A stretch of DNA of 44,208 bases, from assembly GCA_000722615.1 (NCBI GenBank), contig JOKI01000029.1:6857-51064 (forward strand), in the 5' to 3' direction. A model generated the notes under the pieces. That model saw nothing but the letters and a program-made list of their open reading frames with translations. It was not told where the DNA came from and made no database searches. A program made the translations under genes and the position numbers. This document shows positions 16,170-23,884 of this stretch, piece after piece; positions within the stretch are counted from its first letter, which is position 1; every line of letters begins with the position of its first letter. The stretch comes from Pseudorhizobium pelagicum (GTDB lineage: Bacteria > Pseudomonadota > Alphaproteobacteria > Rhizobiales > Rhizobiaceae).

Positions 16170-17060
16170 TTACTTCTTGACGTAGACGCCCGGCACAATC
16201 GGCTGTTCGGCCGGCACGTCCTCGCCAGCCTGCAGCTTGATGGCGGTCTCGATGGCAAGCTTGCCCATCTGATCCGGGAACTGCTGGATGACGCCGACGA
16301 AATCGGGATCTGAATCGACAGCCTTGATGGCTTCCGGCATGCCGTCGAAACCGATGACCCTGACCTTGCCGGTCAGGCCCGAAGACTTGACAGCAACGGC
16401 GGCAGCCAGCGCGGCATCGTCACCAAAACCGAAGATGCCGTCGATGTCCGGGTTCGCCTGCAGCATGTTCTGGGCAACGGCAAGCGCTTCGGCGCGGGTG
16501 ATGCCGGTCTGGATCGACACGATTTGGATGTCCGGGTGCTTGGCAATGGCTTCCTTGAAGCCGTTGACGCGGTTTACCACCGACTGCACCAGCGGGTAGT
16601 CGATGATGGCGACTTCGCCCTTGCCGCCGAGCTGCTCGGCCATCAGTTCACCGGCCATGACGCCACCGGCATAGTTGTCGGTGCCGATGTATGAAGCGAC
16701 CTCGGTGCCCTCGACGGGAACGTCGACGGTGATGACCTTGATGCCGGCTGCCTTGGCGCGGGCGACGGCCGCGAGCGCGCCCTTGCTGTCTACCGGTGAC
16801 ATGATGATGACATCGACGCCCTTGACGATGAAGTCTTCGATGTCGGCGAGCTGCTTGTTCAGGTCCTGGTTGGCGATCGAGATTTCGACCGACACGTTTT
16901 TGGCCTCGGCTTCAGCGGTGATCGCCTTGGCAAGCTCGTTGTAGAAAGGGTGCTGTTGGGTCAGAAGCGAGGCGCCGATGCCTTCGGCATGGGCACTGGC
17001 AGCAGCGAGCGTCAGGCTGGCGGAAACCAGCAATGTTTTTGCGAAATGCTTAAGGGTCAT
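16170..17060 (-). CDS. RbsB-type periplasmic sugar-binding protein
   Basis: The protein starts with a Sec signal peptide (LKHFAKTLLVSASLTLAAAS-AHA) and continues with the Peripla_BP_4 fold: GIGASLLTQQHPFYNELAKA, VDVIIMSPVDSKGALAAVAR, VASYIGTDNYAGGVMAGELM, and VRVIGFDGMPEAIKAVDSDP. The ATG at 17060 is preferred to the one at 17066 because GGGAGGA then sits 6 bases upstream. The longer frame to 17327 is promoter region. It is the first gene of the sugar operon and is followed by a hairpin. The ligand is probably tagatose or a related polyol or ketose by operon content. Confidence 0.9.
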   Translation of the reverse strand: MTLKHFAKTLLVSASLTLAAASAHAEGIGASLLTQQHPFYNELAKAITAEAEAKNVSVEISIANQDLNKQLADIEDFIVKGVDVIIMSPVDSKGALAAVARAKAAGIKVITVDVPVEGTEVASYIGTDNYAGGVMAGELMAEQLGGKGEVAIIDYPLVQSVVNRVNGFKEAIAKHPDIQIVSIQTGITRAEALAVAQNMLQANPDIDGIFGFGDDAALAAAVAVKSSGLTGKVRVIGFDGMPEAIKAVDSDPDFVGVIQQFPDQMGKLAIETAIKLQAGEDVPAEQPIVPGVYVKK

Positions 17061-17139
17061 GTTCATTCCTCCCCGTCCGTGAGGCCATTTACGGCGACGA
17101 TCCATCTGGCGGGCCTCCTCTTGCCAGCGGATGACAATA

Positions 17140-17190
17140 CGTACGCCAGAAAATTTACGTGCGTCAACAAATAAAAGATCGTGCGTAAAA
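17140..17190. promoter_or_regulatory. Promoter/operator region of the sugar operon
   Basis: Upstream of the binding-protein gene, CGTGCGT occurs twice in the same orientation (17158-17164 and 17180-17186), 22 bases or about two helical turns apart. A related CGTACGC lies at 17140. TTTACG (17154-17159) and CGTAAA (17184-17189) form an inverted pair across the same site. The segment is AT-rich compared with its surroundings. It is a candidate site for the operon's LacI regulator. Confidence 0.4.
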
Positions 17191-17439
17191 TAACCGGTAT
17201 CAATCGTGCGGCAGTGTTCAGACGGTTGCCTGACCGGCGCCCCGAGGTGACCCGACCATGCCACGCCCACGTCTGCGCTTGCCCGTGGAGCGAAAAAGCG
17301 GCATCCGGGCGGTGACGTCCTGATCAAAGCCCGGGATCTGCTTCAGGCTCGCGGTGCCGGCCGGATGTCGGCGCCACGTCTGTGAAGCTCGTCGAGTTGG
17401 CTCCGGTGCCATCGCGGCTTTGGGCGAGCGCACAAGGGA

Positions 17440-17815
17440 TAAAGAGCTGGGTCTCCCTCAAGCGTCCGCGCCAATATCTGACTTGCTGGATTATGGATCT
17501 TCGTGAAAGCTTGGTCATGTCGTCGTCGGCGCCAAAACCGAGGGCGCAAAACCTGTTTTCGATGCCGGGAATGCCAGACAGGACCAGGATCGGTGTCTTG
17601 GTCCTGGACAGGCGGAGAGTGCGGAGCACTTCATCTCCGGCCATGTCTGGAAGCCTGAGGTCAAAAAGGATGATACGATAATAAGAGAAGCTGCCGAGGT
17701 CGGCGCCTTCTTCGCCGACGTCGGTGGTGTGGGCGTCGAACCCCTCCGCCTTCGGTATAAGCTCAATGCTTTGCGCCGTCCCTGGCTTGCCACCTATTAG
17801 CAAAACCAGCGTGAC
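17440..17815 (-). pseudogene. Decayed CtrA-like response regulator, receiver domain only
   Basis: The minus frame reads [20 protein letters not shown], then [34 protein letters not shown] and [13 protein letters not shown]. This follows the CtrA receiver closely (VLLIEDDSATAQSIEL..., [33 protein letters not shown]). The acidic EDD pocket near the N-terminus is replaced by GGK, although the phospho-acceptor aspartate is kept. After DDMTK a shift breaks the frame; the next frame briefly reads FHED and then stops. No start codon and no DNA-binding domain remain. CtrA is normally an essential single-copy cell-cycle regulator, so this is an extra dead copy. Confidence 0.75.
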
Positions 17816-18058
17816 AGCCGGATCGCTTCCTCTGACAGATAGAGGGGCAGGTGCTCTGACTCAATGGCTGGAAGATGAATAGACGATCAAAGCTCATACT
17901 GCCGGTCGTGAGCGTCATGCGGCGCGCAAAGCGAGGCAGAGCTCCCGGCGTCGCGCACGAGCCCGGCTGGGCTGGGCTGGCGCCCGGCCGACTTGCTGCC
18001 GTCGAGGCCGAACAGGCCGGCCGCGCCAAAGTGGACCCTGCATCTGTAGGAAGCACTA

Positions 18059-18080
18059 TCCCGCCAGCGCGCTGGCGGGA
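18059..18080 (-). terminator. Perfect 22-bp palindrome just after the HU gene
   Basis: TCCCGCCAGCG followed directly by CGCTGGCGGGA is a perfect palindrome beginning 7 bases past the HU stop on the transcribed strand. It can fold into a strong GC stem. No T-run follows, so it may act as a message stabiliser or a factor-assisted terminator. Confidence 0.55.
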
Positions 18081-18086
18081 AGAGCC

Positions 18087-18365
18087 TCAACCGTTGAGTG
18101 CGTCCTTCAACGCCTTGCCGGGGGTGAACGCCAGCTTCTTCGCCGCGGCGATCTTGATCGTCGCACCCGTCGCGGGATTGCGGCCCTCGCGCTCCGGCGT
18201 CTCCTTGACCTTGAATTTTCCGAACGACGGGATCGAGGTTTCGGCGCCAGATTTGGCGGCTTCGGCGATTTGGCTGAACACGCTTTCGACGATAGCCTTG
18301 GCCTGTGCCTTGGTCAGGTCCTGCTCGGACGCGATCTTGTCGGCGATTTCGTTGGTGGTGGTCAT
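18087..18365 (-). CDS. HU-family DNA-binding protein
   Basis: A 92-aa histone-like protein, normal family length. The N-terminal helical dimer part is TNEIADKIASEQDLTKAQAK. The HU signature is GKFKVKETPEREGRNPATGA, with the proline of the DNA-intercalating arm tip in RNPATG, followed by TIKIAAAKKLAFTPGKALKD. HU bends and compacts DNA. The ATG at 18365 fits the family start and has an AGGAGA-like ribosome-binding site; the longer frame is rejected. It stands alone among pseudogenes, so it may be a plasmid-borne extra copy (such proteins also occur on large plasmids). Confidence 0.92.
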   Translation of the reverse strand: MTTTNEIADKIASEQDLTKAQAKAIVESVFSQIAEAAKSGAETSIPSFGKFKVKETPEREGRNPATGATIKIAAAKKLAFTPGKALKDALNG

Positions 18366-18775
18366 GAGGGGACAGTCTCCTGTGCTCGTGGATGTCTGTT
18401 CAGGTATGACGGTGAAGATGGGGCGCCGATAGAGGCGTGAAAGCAGAATTTGCGCTAGCATCCGCATAACCCACAGGAAAGATCAGGTTCCGGATGTTCC
18501 TTCCGGCGCAATCAGGGGCTGGCCTGCGCGACCTTGATCTTGGCGCAACGACCAGTGCAGCATGCGGCAAGCATCGAGCAACGACGCTTGACGGTGAATG
18601 CCGTGGCGTTTCGTTCCATTGGTCGCCGGCAGGACGGGTCCAATTCACCGGGGGACCCTGCAATCCGGACCTTGCCGCGATCGCAAGGTGCGAGTTTGGG
18701 AGAGAGGGCTGGCCAGCCGGCCACGACATGAGCCGAGGTTTCTGGCAAGCTCGAACCGCAACTGTCGGCGGATGG
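18366..18775. other. Stretch without a recognisable gene
   Basis: The promoter of the HU gene must lie at the left end. The rest shows only frames of unnatural composition on both strands and no clear repeat. Confidence 0.45.
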
Positions 18776-19330
18776 TCAGACCGTCGGCTGCCCTGGCCCG
18801 GTCCTTGAAACACCGTGGGGGCCGCTCAGCTGTGCAGGGACTTCGTGCAGCCGCGCGATGATCTCGTCGCGGGGAGAGAGTGTGCGCTCGACGATGGCGA
18901 TCTGGCGCGTCACCTGCGGCTCGCCGAAGGGCAACCTTCGCAGATCCTGCCCCTCTGGTTCTTCGAGTGCGACATGTGGCACCACCGAAATACCAAGGCC
19001 GTGGCGCACACATGTGACGATCGAGCCGATCGTGTCGATCTCGGCCACGTCGTTGGTGACCACGCCCATCCGACAGATCTCGGTATGCCATAAGCGGTTG
19101 GAGTTGATGAGGACCGATTGATGTGGAATCAGTTGTCCTGACACCCGAAGCTCTGAAGTGACGCCCTGGCGGCAATGCAGGCTCAGTCACCGGCCACGGC
19201 AGCTCCCGAGCGGGCGGGCCAAGCTGGAGAAGGTCCGGATCATACCAGCAACTGCGCGGGAATACCAAGCGCTGGCTCGGCCTCAGCCAGCCGCTGGTCA
19301 AGCTCCTGACCATCTGGATAGTCATATAGC
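18776..19330 (-). pseudogene. LysR-family regulator remnant, effector domain
   Basis: The minus frame from about 19170 to 18776 reads VSGQLIPHQSVLINSNRLWH, then VVTNDVAEIDTIGSIVTCVR, HGLGISVVPHVALEEPEG and IAIVERTLSPRDEIIARLHE. This is the second half of a LysR effector domain (the GLGISVVPH motif is diagnostic). Upstream, other frames give ELDQRLAEAEPALGIPAQLL and short stretches separated by stops, and no HTH is found. The gene has lost its DNA-binding half and reading frame. Confidence 0.65.
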
Positions 19331-19360
19331 GGATCAAGCTTCAGAATTCCAACAGGAGGT

Positions 19361-19534
19361 TCCGACGCGGCATATCCTTGCTGGCAGCGGTTCTATGACA
19401 TGACCTGGGAAGGTTGCATATCCAAGATTGCGCCCGAGCTCGGCATCCCCGATGTGGCGCTGCGCAAGCAATGCGTGAAGCACGCGATTCCCTTGCCGGG
19501 TGCCACCTATTGGACGCGGAGGCGCTGCAGCTGA
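19361..19534 (+). pseudogene. Fragment of a YWxK-type conserved rhizobial protein
   Basis: The plus frame reads YPCWQRFYDMTWEGCISKIA, then PELGIPDVALRKQCVKHAIP and LPGATYW before a stop. This matches a small recurrent module of alphaproteobacterial hypotheticals (W-x-x-P-x-x-K-L/I-A-x-x-x-G-I-S-D-V-x-L-x-K-x-C, then P-x-x-G-Y-W) that resembles a helix-turn-helix. No start or downstream part is present. Function unknown. Confidence 0.5.
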
Positions 19535-19683
19535 CGTATTCGACGCGCGTCCGTGAGATCGAGCTGGGACGACCAGTGACCGACGAATCCAAGAAGATCG
19601 CCTGACGAACAAGACCGAGCCGGCGCCTGGCATGGTTGTCGCCACCGACTGTGGCTGGTGGGCGCCAAGACCGGCGAGACAAG

Positions 19684-19735
19684 AAAAAAGGGCCAGCGGA
19701 AGCCGCGGCCCTTGAGGTGTGGAGGTCAAACCTCC
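19684..19735 (-). terminator. Rho-independent terminator with an extra upstream hairpin
   Basis: Read on the minus strand, GGAGGT-TTG-ACCTCC (19735-19721) is followed by AGGGCC-GCGG-CTT-CCGC-T-GGCCCT and then TTTTTTC (19712-19684). This is a strong stem with a six-T tail. No intact gene precedes it on the minus strand, so it is probably the terminator of a gene that has decayed within 19740-20430. Confidence 0.65.
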
Positions 19736-20427
19736 AGAGGGGAACAGCTGGAACGCGAACCGGGAGGGAGGTCCGCATCGATCAGCTTCCAGAGATATGG
19801 GCTGTCTCCAGTTTCCTTGCAAGTGACCAAAGTCGACTATCGGCAATTTGCTGACTGCTCCCTTGTCTCACGACTTTCTGGATTGTCTTTCGGCCTCGGC
19901 AAGGCGACGCGACGCAACAACCCTTCGATGCGATCGTCATCGGCGACTGGCTGGTATCGCGGACGCCAGCGTCCGACGGACCATGTCACTCGAGGCCAGC
20001 CTTACAAATTGATCAGAACTGCCAGTCATTTCTCCTCCATTGAAACAGCCGCCTAACATGTGATTGCTGCTCGTGTTCCGGCCGTTGATGCTTGAAATTG
20101 TGGAAAACTGGCGGGATTTGGAGGGATACGCAGATCTCGGATCTGTCTCGACATGAACCACGACACCGAAGGGAAGAGCTTGCGTCAATGATGCGTTGTC
20201 CTCGATCTTGACGCTTCGCGACAATCGGCTCCCCACGGCACAATGGCCGCCTCTGGCGGTCATCGACCAGGCACTGCTTTACGGAATCCGGCGCCTGATC
20301 TTCGAGCAATCTGCCGACGACGACCGCTCATGATCACATCCAGGGATGCGCGGCGAGCTGGCAGTATCAATCGTCTAGGCCGAGCGCCGCCGTCGTTGAT
20401 GGCGGCATGAGTGTCCGCTGCGATTGA
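19736..20427. other. Stretch without a recognisable gene
   Basis: No frame on either strand has a family look. The minus strand at 19736-19830 has a short frame ending LWKLIDADLPPGSRSSCSPL just before the terminator, possibly the tail of the lost gene. Confidence 0.4.
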
Positions 20428-21531
20428 TTGCAACCGCACAGCGCAGTCGATGCAAGGCATGTGCTGGCTGGGCCGTTTGCGGCCTATCAACTCGGTCTTC
20501 TTGGCGCCGACGTCATCCGTATTGACAGGCCTGGCGACCCAGACCAGTCTCGGCTCCAGGGTTCGGATCCCGAGCTGAATGCAGCCGGGCAGGGCACAGC
20601 GTTTCTGGCGCAGGGATCGAACAAGCGCTCCATCGCCCTCGACTTGAAGTCGCCCGAAGACCAGGAGACGCTACACCCGTTGCTGCGCGACGCGGACGTT
20701 TTCGTGCAGAACTTCCGTCCCGGGGCACTTGCCAAGTTTGGCTTTGGGTATGACGGTTGGACCGCATCAATCCGCGCTTGATCTACTGTTCTATCTCAGC
20801 ATTGGGCCAAACTGGTCCGCGCGCGCAGGAGACGGGGTACGACAACGTCTGATGGCAATGACCGGTACGCCAGAGTCCGCCCCTCTGAAGGCCGGCGCTC
20901 GTGTCGTCGACTATGCCACAGGCTATGTGGCCGCGTTTGCGATTTCGGCGGCACTCTTTCAGCGTGAACAGACCGGTCGAGGACAGCACATTGATCTTGC
21001 GTTGTTCGATACGTCTCTGATGCTGATGAGCTCCCACATCAGCGCACTGACTGTTGGTGGATTGAAGCCTGGAGCCAATGGTAATCGCTTTCCGATGGCC
21101 GGACTCGGAGCCTATGCAACGGCAGACGGCCTGCTGATGCTGGGAGCGGGCAACCTGCGCCAACAGCGCAGACTTTGGATGGCGTTGCAGCGAGTGGATA
21201 TGATCAAGTCCAGCCTCTAAGAAAGTGTCGATGACGCCGCGCGCGAGGAAGAGGTTCTGCGGCGTCACAAGGTGCGAGCCGGACGGATACGCAAACTGGA
21301 TGAGGCACTTCTCGATCCCAGCTACGCCACCGCGCGGTATTGCAGGAGGTCGTCCTGCCAGGACGCGACGGGTCGACCCGGCTTCCGGCCTCAGCCTTTC
21401 TCATGTCGGAAGGCGATCCTGAAATCCTTGCAGCTCACCTGCTCTCGATGAACATGGAGAGCAAATCAGGAGCGGATTACGCACGGCGACGCGAGGATAG
21501 ATTGTTGCCGCTATCTGGCAATACGGCATAG
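20428..21531 (+). pseudogene. CaiB/BaiF-type CoA transferase, broken by several frameshifts
   Basis: Pieces in order across frames: VLAGPFAAYQLGLLGADVIR and SNKRSIALDLKSPEDQETLH (20450-20690), [15 protein letters not shown], then [20 protein letters not shown] (20778-20837), AMTGTPESAPLKAGARVVDY and GRGQHIDLALFDTSLMLMSS (20857-21030), and finally the C-terminal LPGRDGSTRLPASAF (about 21350-21400). All are diagnostic of family III CoA transferases (formyl-CoA transferase / carnitine CoA-transferase group), including the catalytic-aspartate region in HIDLALFDTSL-type context. At least three shifts and stops interrupt it, so it is dead. Confidence 0.8.
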
Positions 21532-21708
21532 TACAGTCTGTGGGCAATATCTTGCGGCCTTGCCAAACGAATGGTGTTCGGCGTGCAAGTCGAACCGGTG
21601 AAAGCGTTCAGCGCCACCATGCAGCGACACCATGCAGCGACACCGGTCCGAGCGAAGGCGCATCGACGATCCGGACGTCCTGGAAGATGGTTGGTGTGAC
21701 TTTGTCAA

Positions 21709-21749
21709 AGGGTTGATAAAGTCGGCGGATAGCCGTATATATCAACCCT
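21709..21749. promoter_or_regulatory. Inverted repeat upstream of the RES toxin-antitoxin operon
   Basis: AGGGTTGATA (21709-21718) and TATCAACCCT (21740-21749) are perfect 10-bp arms around 21 bases. A smaller CGGC/GCCG pair is nested inside (21723-21726, 21732-21735). It ends 11 bases before the antitoxin frame opens. It is the natural autorepression site for the antitoxin. Confidence 0.55.
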
Positions 21750-21760
21750 AACCATCAACT

Positions 21761-22900
21761 ATGTACTGTTTCCGCGACAGCGGACGCTATGAGCGGGCCA
21801 TGAGCAACCACACGATATCCGTGCCTGACATCGATCCCGTTGTGCGCGCAGCTGCCGAACTGCACGCTCGAGAAGCTGGTAAGACGCTCTCGCAGTACCT
21901 TGCCGATCTCGTATTCAACCATCCGGTGGCGGGAGATCTGAATCGAGGTTTCGAGACGCGCGCGGGGCACCAATGGCGATTGAACCACCACTCGGTTGAT
22001 AGCGAAGAGTTTCAACACTGGAACATGCGGGTTGGCGACACGCTTCTTCCTGACGTGTCGGCGAGCCCAACCTTGAAGCTTGTCTTGGTCTTCAACTCGC
22101 GGCTTCAATCTGCAGCACTTCTTATGGGCGCGGCCTTTCATGAGGCTTCGGTGTCGGACTTCGAGTTGCCGCGGGAGCGGTCATCAGTTCACCGTACGCA
22201 GAAACAGCGTACCTGGTATTCTCACATTGTCGATGATTGTCTTGCCCGCTCCAGAGAGGTTCGGCAGGCCCTGTTGCACAGGTGGACCCCGACACCACGT
22301 GCGGAGCAGCTGGCTATAGATGCCTTCGTTCTGTTGACCGAGTTGACGCCGGCACGGGCCGAGTTGTTGCGCTTGTGCCAGTACGACAGGGCCCGAGCAT
22401 TCTCGACCCTTGCCAAGCACATCGATCTTGCCGCCGACCAATTCCAGCTTTCGGCAGATCTCCTGGCGGAAGTAGAGGGCGGATCCGGTGCAGTCGCAAT
22501 GAGCGACGAGCAGCGGTTCGTCGCGATCAGTACGGCTCTTCTCGATCGCTCCGGTGGCGGTGTTTCCCTGACTGAAGGTGCAAAGATGCTTGGTATCACT
22601 CGCCAGGCGCTTCACAAGCGGGTCAAGCTTGGTTCGGCATTCGGTCTTATGCTCGGATCGGAGATCGTTCTCCCGAAGTTTCAGTTCGTGACCGACGGCA
22701 ATGGGACACGTCTGGTCGAGGGGCTGGTCAAGATCACCAAGCTCTTTGACGATTCCGGCGCAGGCCGTTGGTCGATGTTGCAGTTCCTGATCGATATCGA
22801 CCCGAACCTGGCGGATACACCGCAGCGAGTTCTTGCAGTCGGGCGGATTGACGACGTGGTCACGGCGGCAAAAGCCTATCTGGGATTGAACGAGGGGTGA
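21761..22900 (+). CDS. Long antitoxin-like protein (HTH plus Xre/MbcA/ParS-type toxin-binding end)
   Basis: A 379-aa protein (or 366 aa from the ATG at 21800). Residues about 14-55 (SNHTISVPDIDPVVRAAAEL, GKTLSQYLADLVF) resemble a short ribbon-helix-helix-like unit. Residues 60-245 match no family I know. Residues about 255-300 hold an HTH (VSLTEGAKMLGITRQALHKR) with a small wing (SEIVLPKFQF). The end (LVKITKLFDDSGAGRWSMLQ, FLIDIDPNLADTPQRVLA, DDVVTAAKAYLG) is the DUF2384-type toxin-binding domain that pairs with RES toxins. Usual partners are about 130-170 aa, so this one is more than twice as long. It stops 3 bases before the RES gene. Confidence 0.75.
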   Translation: MYCFRDSGRYERAMSNHTISVPDIDPVVRAAAELHAREAGKTLSQYLADLVFNHPVAGDLNRGFETRAGHQWRLNHHSVDSEEFQHWNMRVGDTLLPDVSASPTLKLVLVFNSRLQSAALLMGAAFHEASVSDFELPRERSSVHRTQKQRTWYSHIVDDCLARSREVRQALLHRWTPTPRAEQLAIDAFVLLTELTPARAELLRLCQYDRARAFSTLAKHIDLAADQFQLSADLLAEVEGGSGAVAMSDEQRFVAISTALLDRSGGGVSLTEGAKMLGITRQALHKRVKLGSAFGLMLGSEIVLPKFQFVTDGNGTRLVEGLVKITKLFDDSGAGRWSMLQFLIDIDPNLADTPQRVLAVGRIDDVVTAAKAYLGLNEG

Positions 22901-22903
22901 CCA

Positions 22904-23521
22904 GTGCCAGGCTTCAATGCTCCGACAGCCCGTTTTCCATCAGGCCTAAGAGTCACTGCATTGGACCCGGGCGACGTGATCGTTCGGGTCCACCGGGAAG
23001 CCCATGGTGCGATCTTCTTCGGTCCAGCTGCCGGTGTGGCGCCCCAGGGTCGGTTCGACGCGCCGTCAGGGCAGTTTCGCCTTCTCTACGCCGCCCAGCG
23101 TCTAGAAGGCGCGTTTGTCGAGACTGTTCTGCGCAGGCCCGCAAACCGCATTGTTCGTCGAGCGTTCGTGGAGCAGCGCATGTGGACACCGCTGCGCTTG
23201 CAGCGTCAAATAGTGCTCGCCAAGCTTATGGATGAAGGGTTGTTGTTTCACGGCGTGGACGCCTCCATCAGCGCTGGCGCAGACTACGCGCCGTCGCGAG
23301 CATTGGCGCTCGCGCTGCACGAGGATTATCGGGATCTTGATGGACTGGCCTATCGATCCCGGCACAATAATGGGGAGGTTTGCTACGCCCTCTTCGACCG
23401 TGTGCTGTCGGGCGATCTTCTGACACTTCCCGGACATCGTTTTGAAGATGACCCGGATAGGACCGATCAGTTGATGCGCCTTCATGGTGCAGTCTTCGAC
23501 AAGAGCCTTCTGATCGCCTGA
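22904..23521 (+). CDS. RES-domain toxin (NAD+-consuming type)
   Basis: A 205-aa protein with the RES domain across most of its length: DVIVRVHREAHGAIFFGPAA (conserved Arg), GQFRLLYAAQRLEGAFVETV (conserved Glu), SRALALALHEDYRDLDGLAY and RSRHNNGEVCYALFDR (conserved Ser). These three residues give the family its name. RES toxins, such as MbcT of mycobacteria, destroy NAD+. The start is a GTG at 22904 with GAGGGG upstream, 3 bases after the antitoxin stop; that tight link implies one transcript. All RES residues are present, so it should be active. Confidence 0.85.
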   Translation: MPGFNAPTARFPSGLRVTALDPGDVIVRVHREAHGAIFFGPAAGVAPQGRFDAPSGQFRLLYAAQRLEGAFVETVLRRPANRIVRRAFVEQRMWTPLRLQRQIVLAKLMDEGLLFHGVDASISAGADYAPSRALALALHEDYRDLDGLAYRSRHNNGEVCYALFDRVLSGDLLTLPGHRFEDDPDRTDQLMRLHGAVFDKSLLIA

Positions 23522-23650
23522 CGACGGGGTCTCTGGAGCTGCAAGCAGTGAGCTGGAGCTGTTTTTCACGCGTAGACAGCAGGCCCGCTTGCCATCTTTA
23601 GCATTGACCGGGAACAGCACGAGATCGGCACATCTGGCCGCTTTAGCTCA

Positions 23651-23824
23651 ATAATCTCTTTGGATTTCATTATCAACGAGGTGTTCAAATCCGCAGAGGC
23701 GCTTGAGGACCATCGAAAGCCGTCACACTATCAGGCTTGTGTGCGCCGCATCGATCCTATCCTGGCTGGGCCGCGCACCAGGACGTTCTACAATGCCAAT
23801 ATGGCCGACCTCTTGCTTCGCTAA
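23651..23824 (+). pseudogene. C-terminal fragment of an ABM-type (antibiotic biosynthesis monooxygenase-like) protein
   Basis: The frame reads FIINEVFKSAEALEDHRKPS, then HYQACVRRIDPILAGPRTRT and FYNAN. The pattern E-V/Y-x-x-x-x-A-L-x-x-H-x-x-x-x-H-Y is the second half of small ABM-domain monooxygenases. The first half is absent, so this is a remnant. The rest of 23525-23884 holds nothing I can identify. Confidence 0.45.
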
Positions 23825-23884
23825 GCCGGGTTTACCACGTTGTTGCAAATGACATGACAAGATCGACGCCGGCAATGATCCGGT

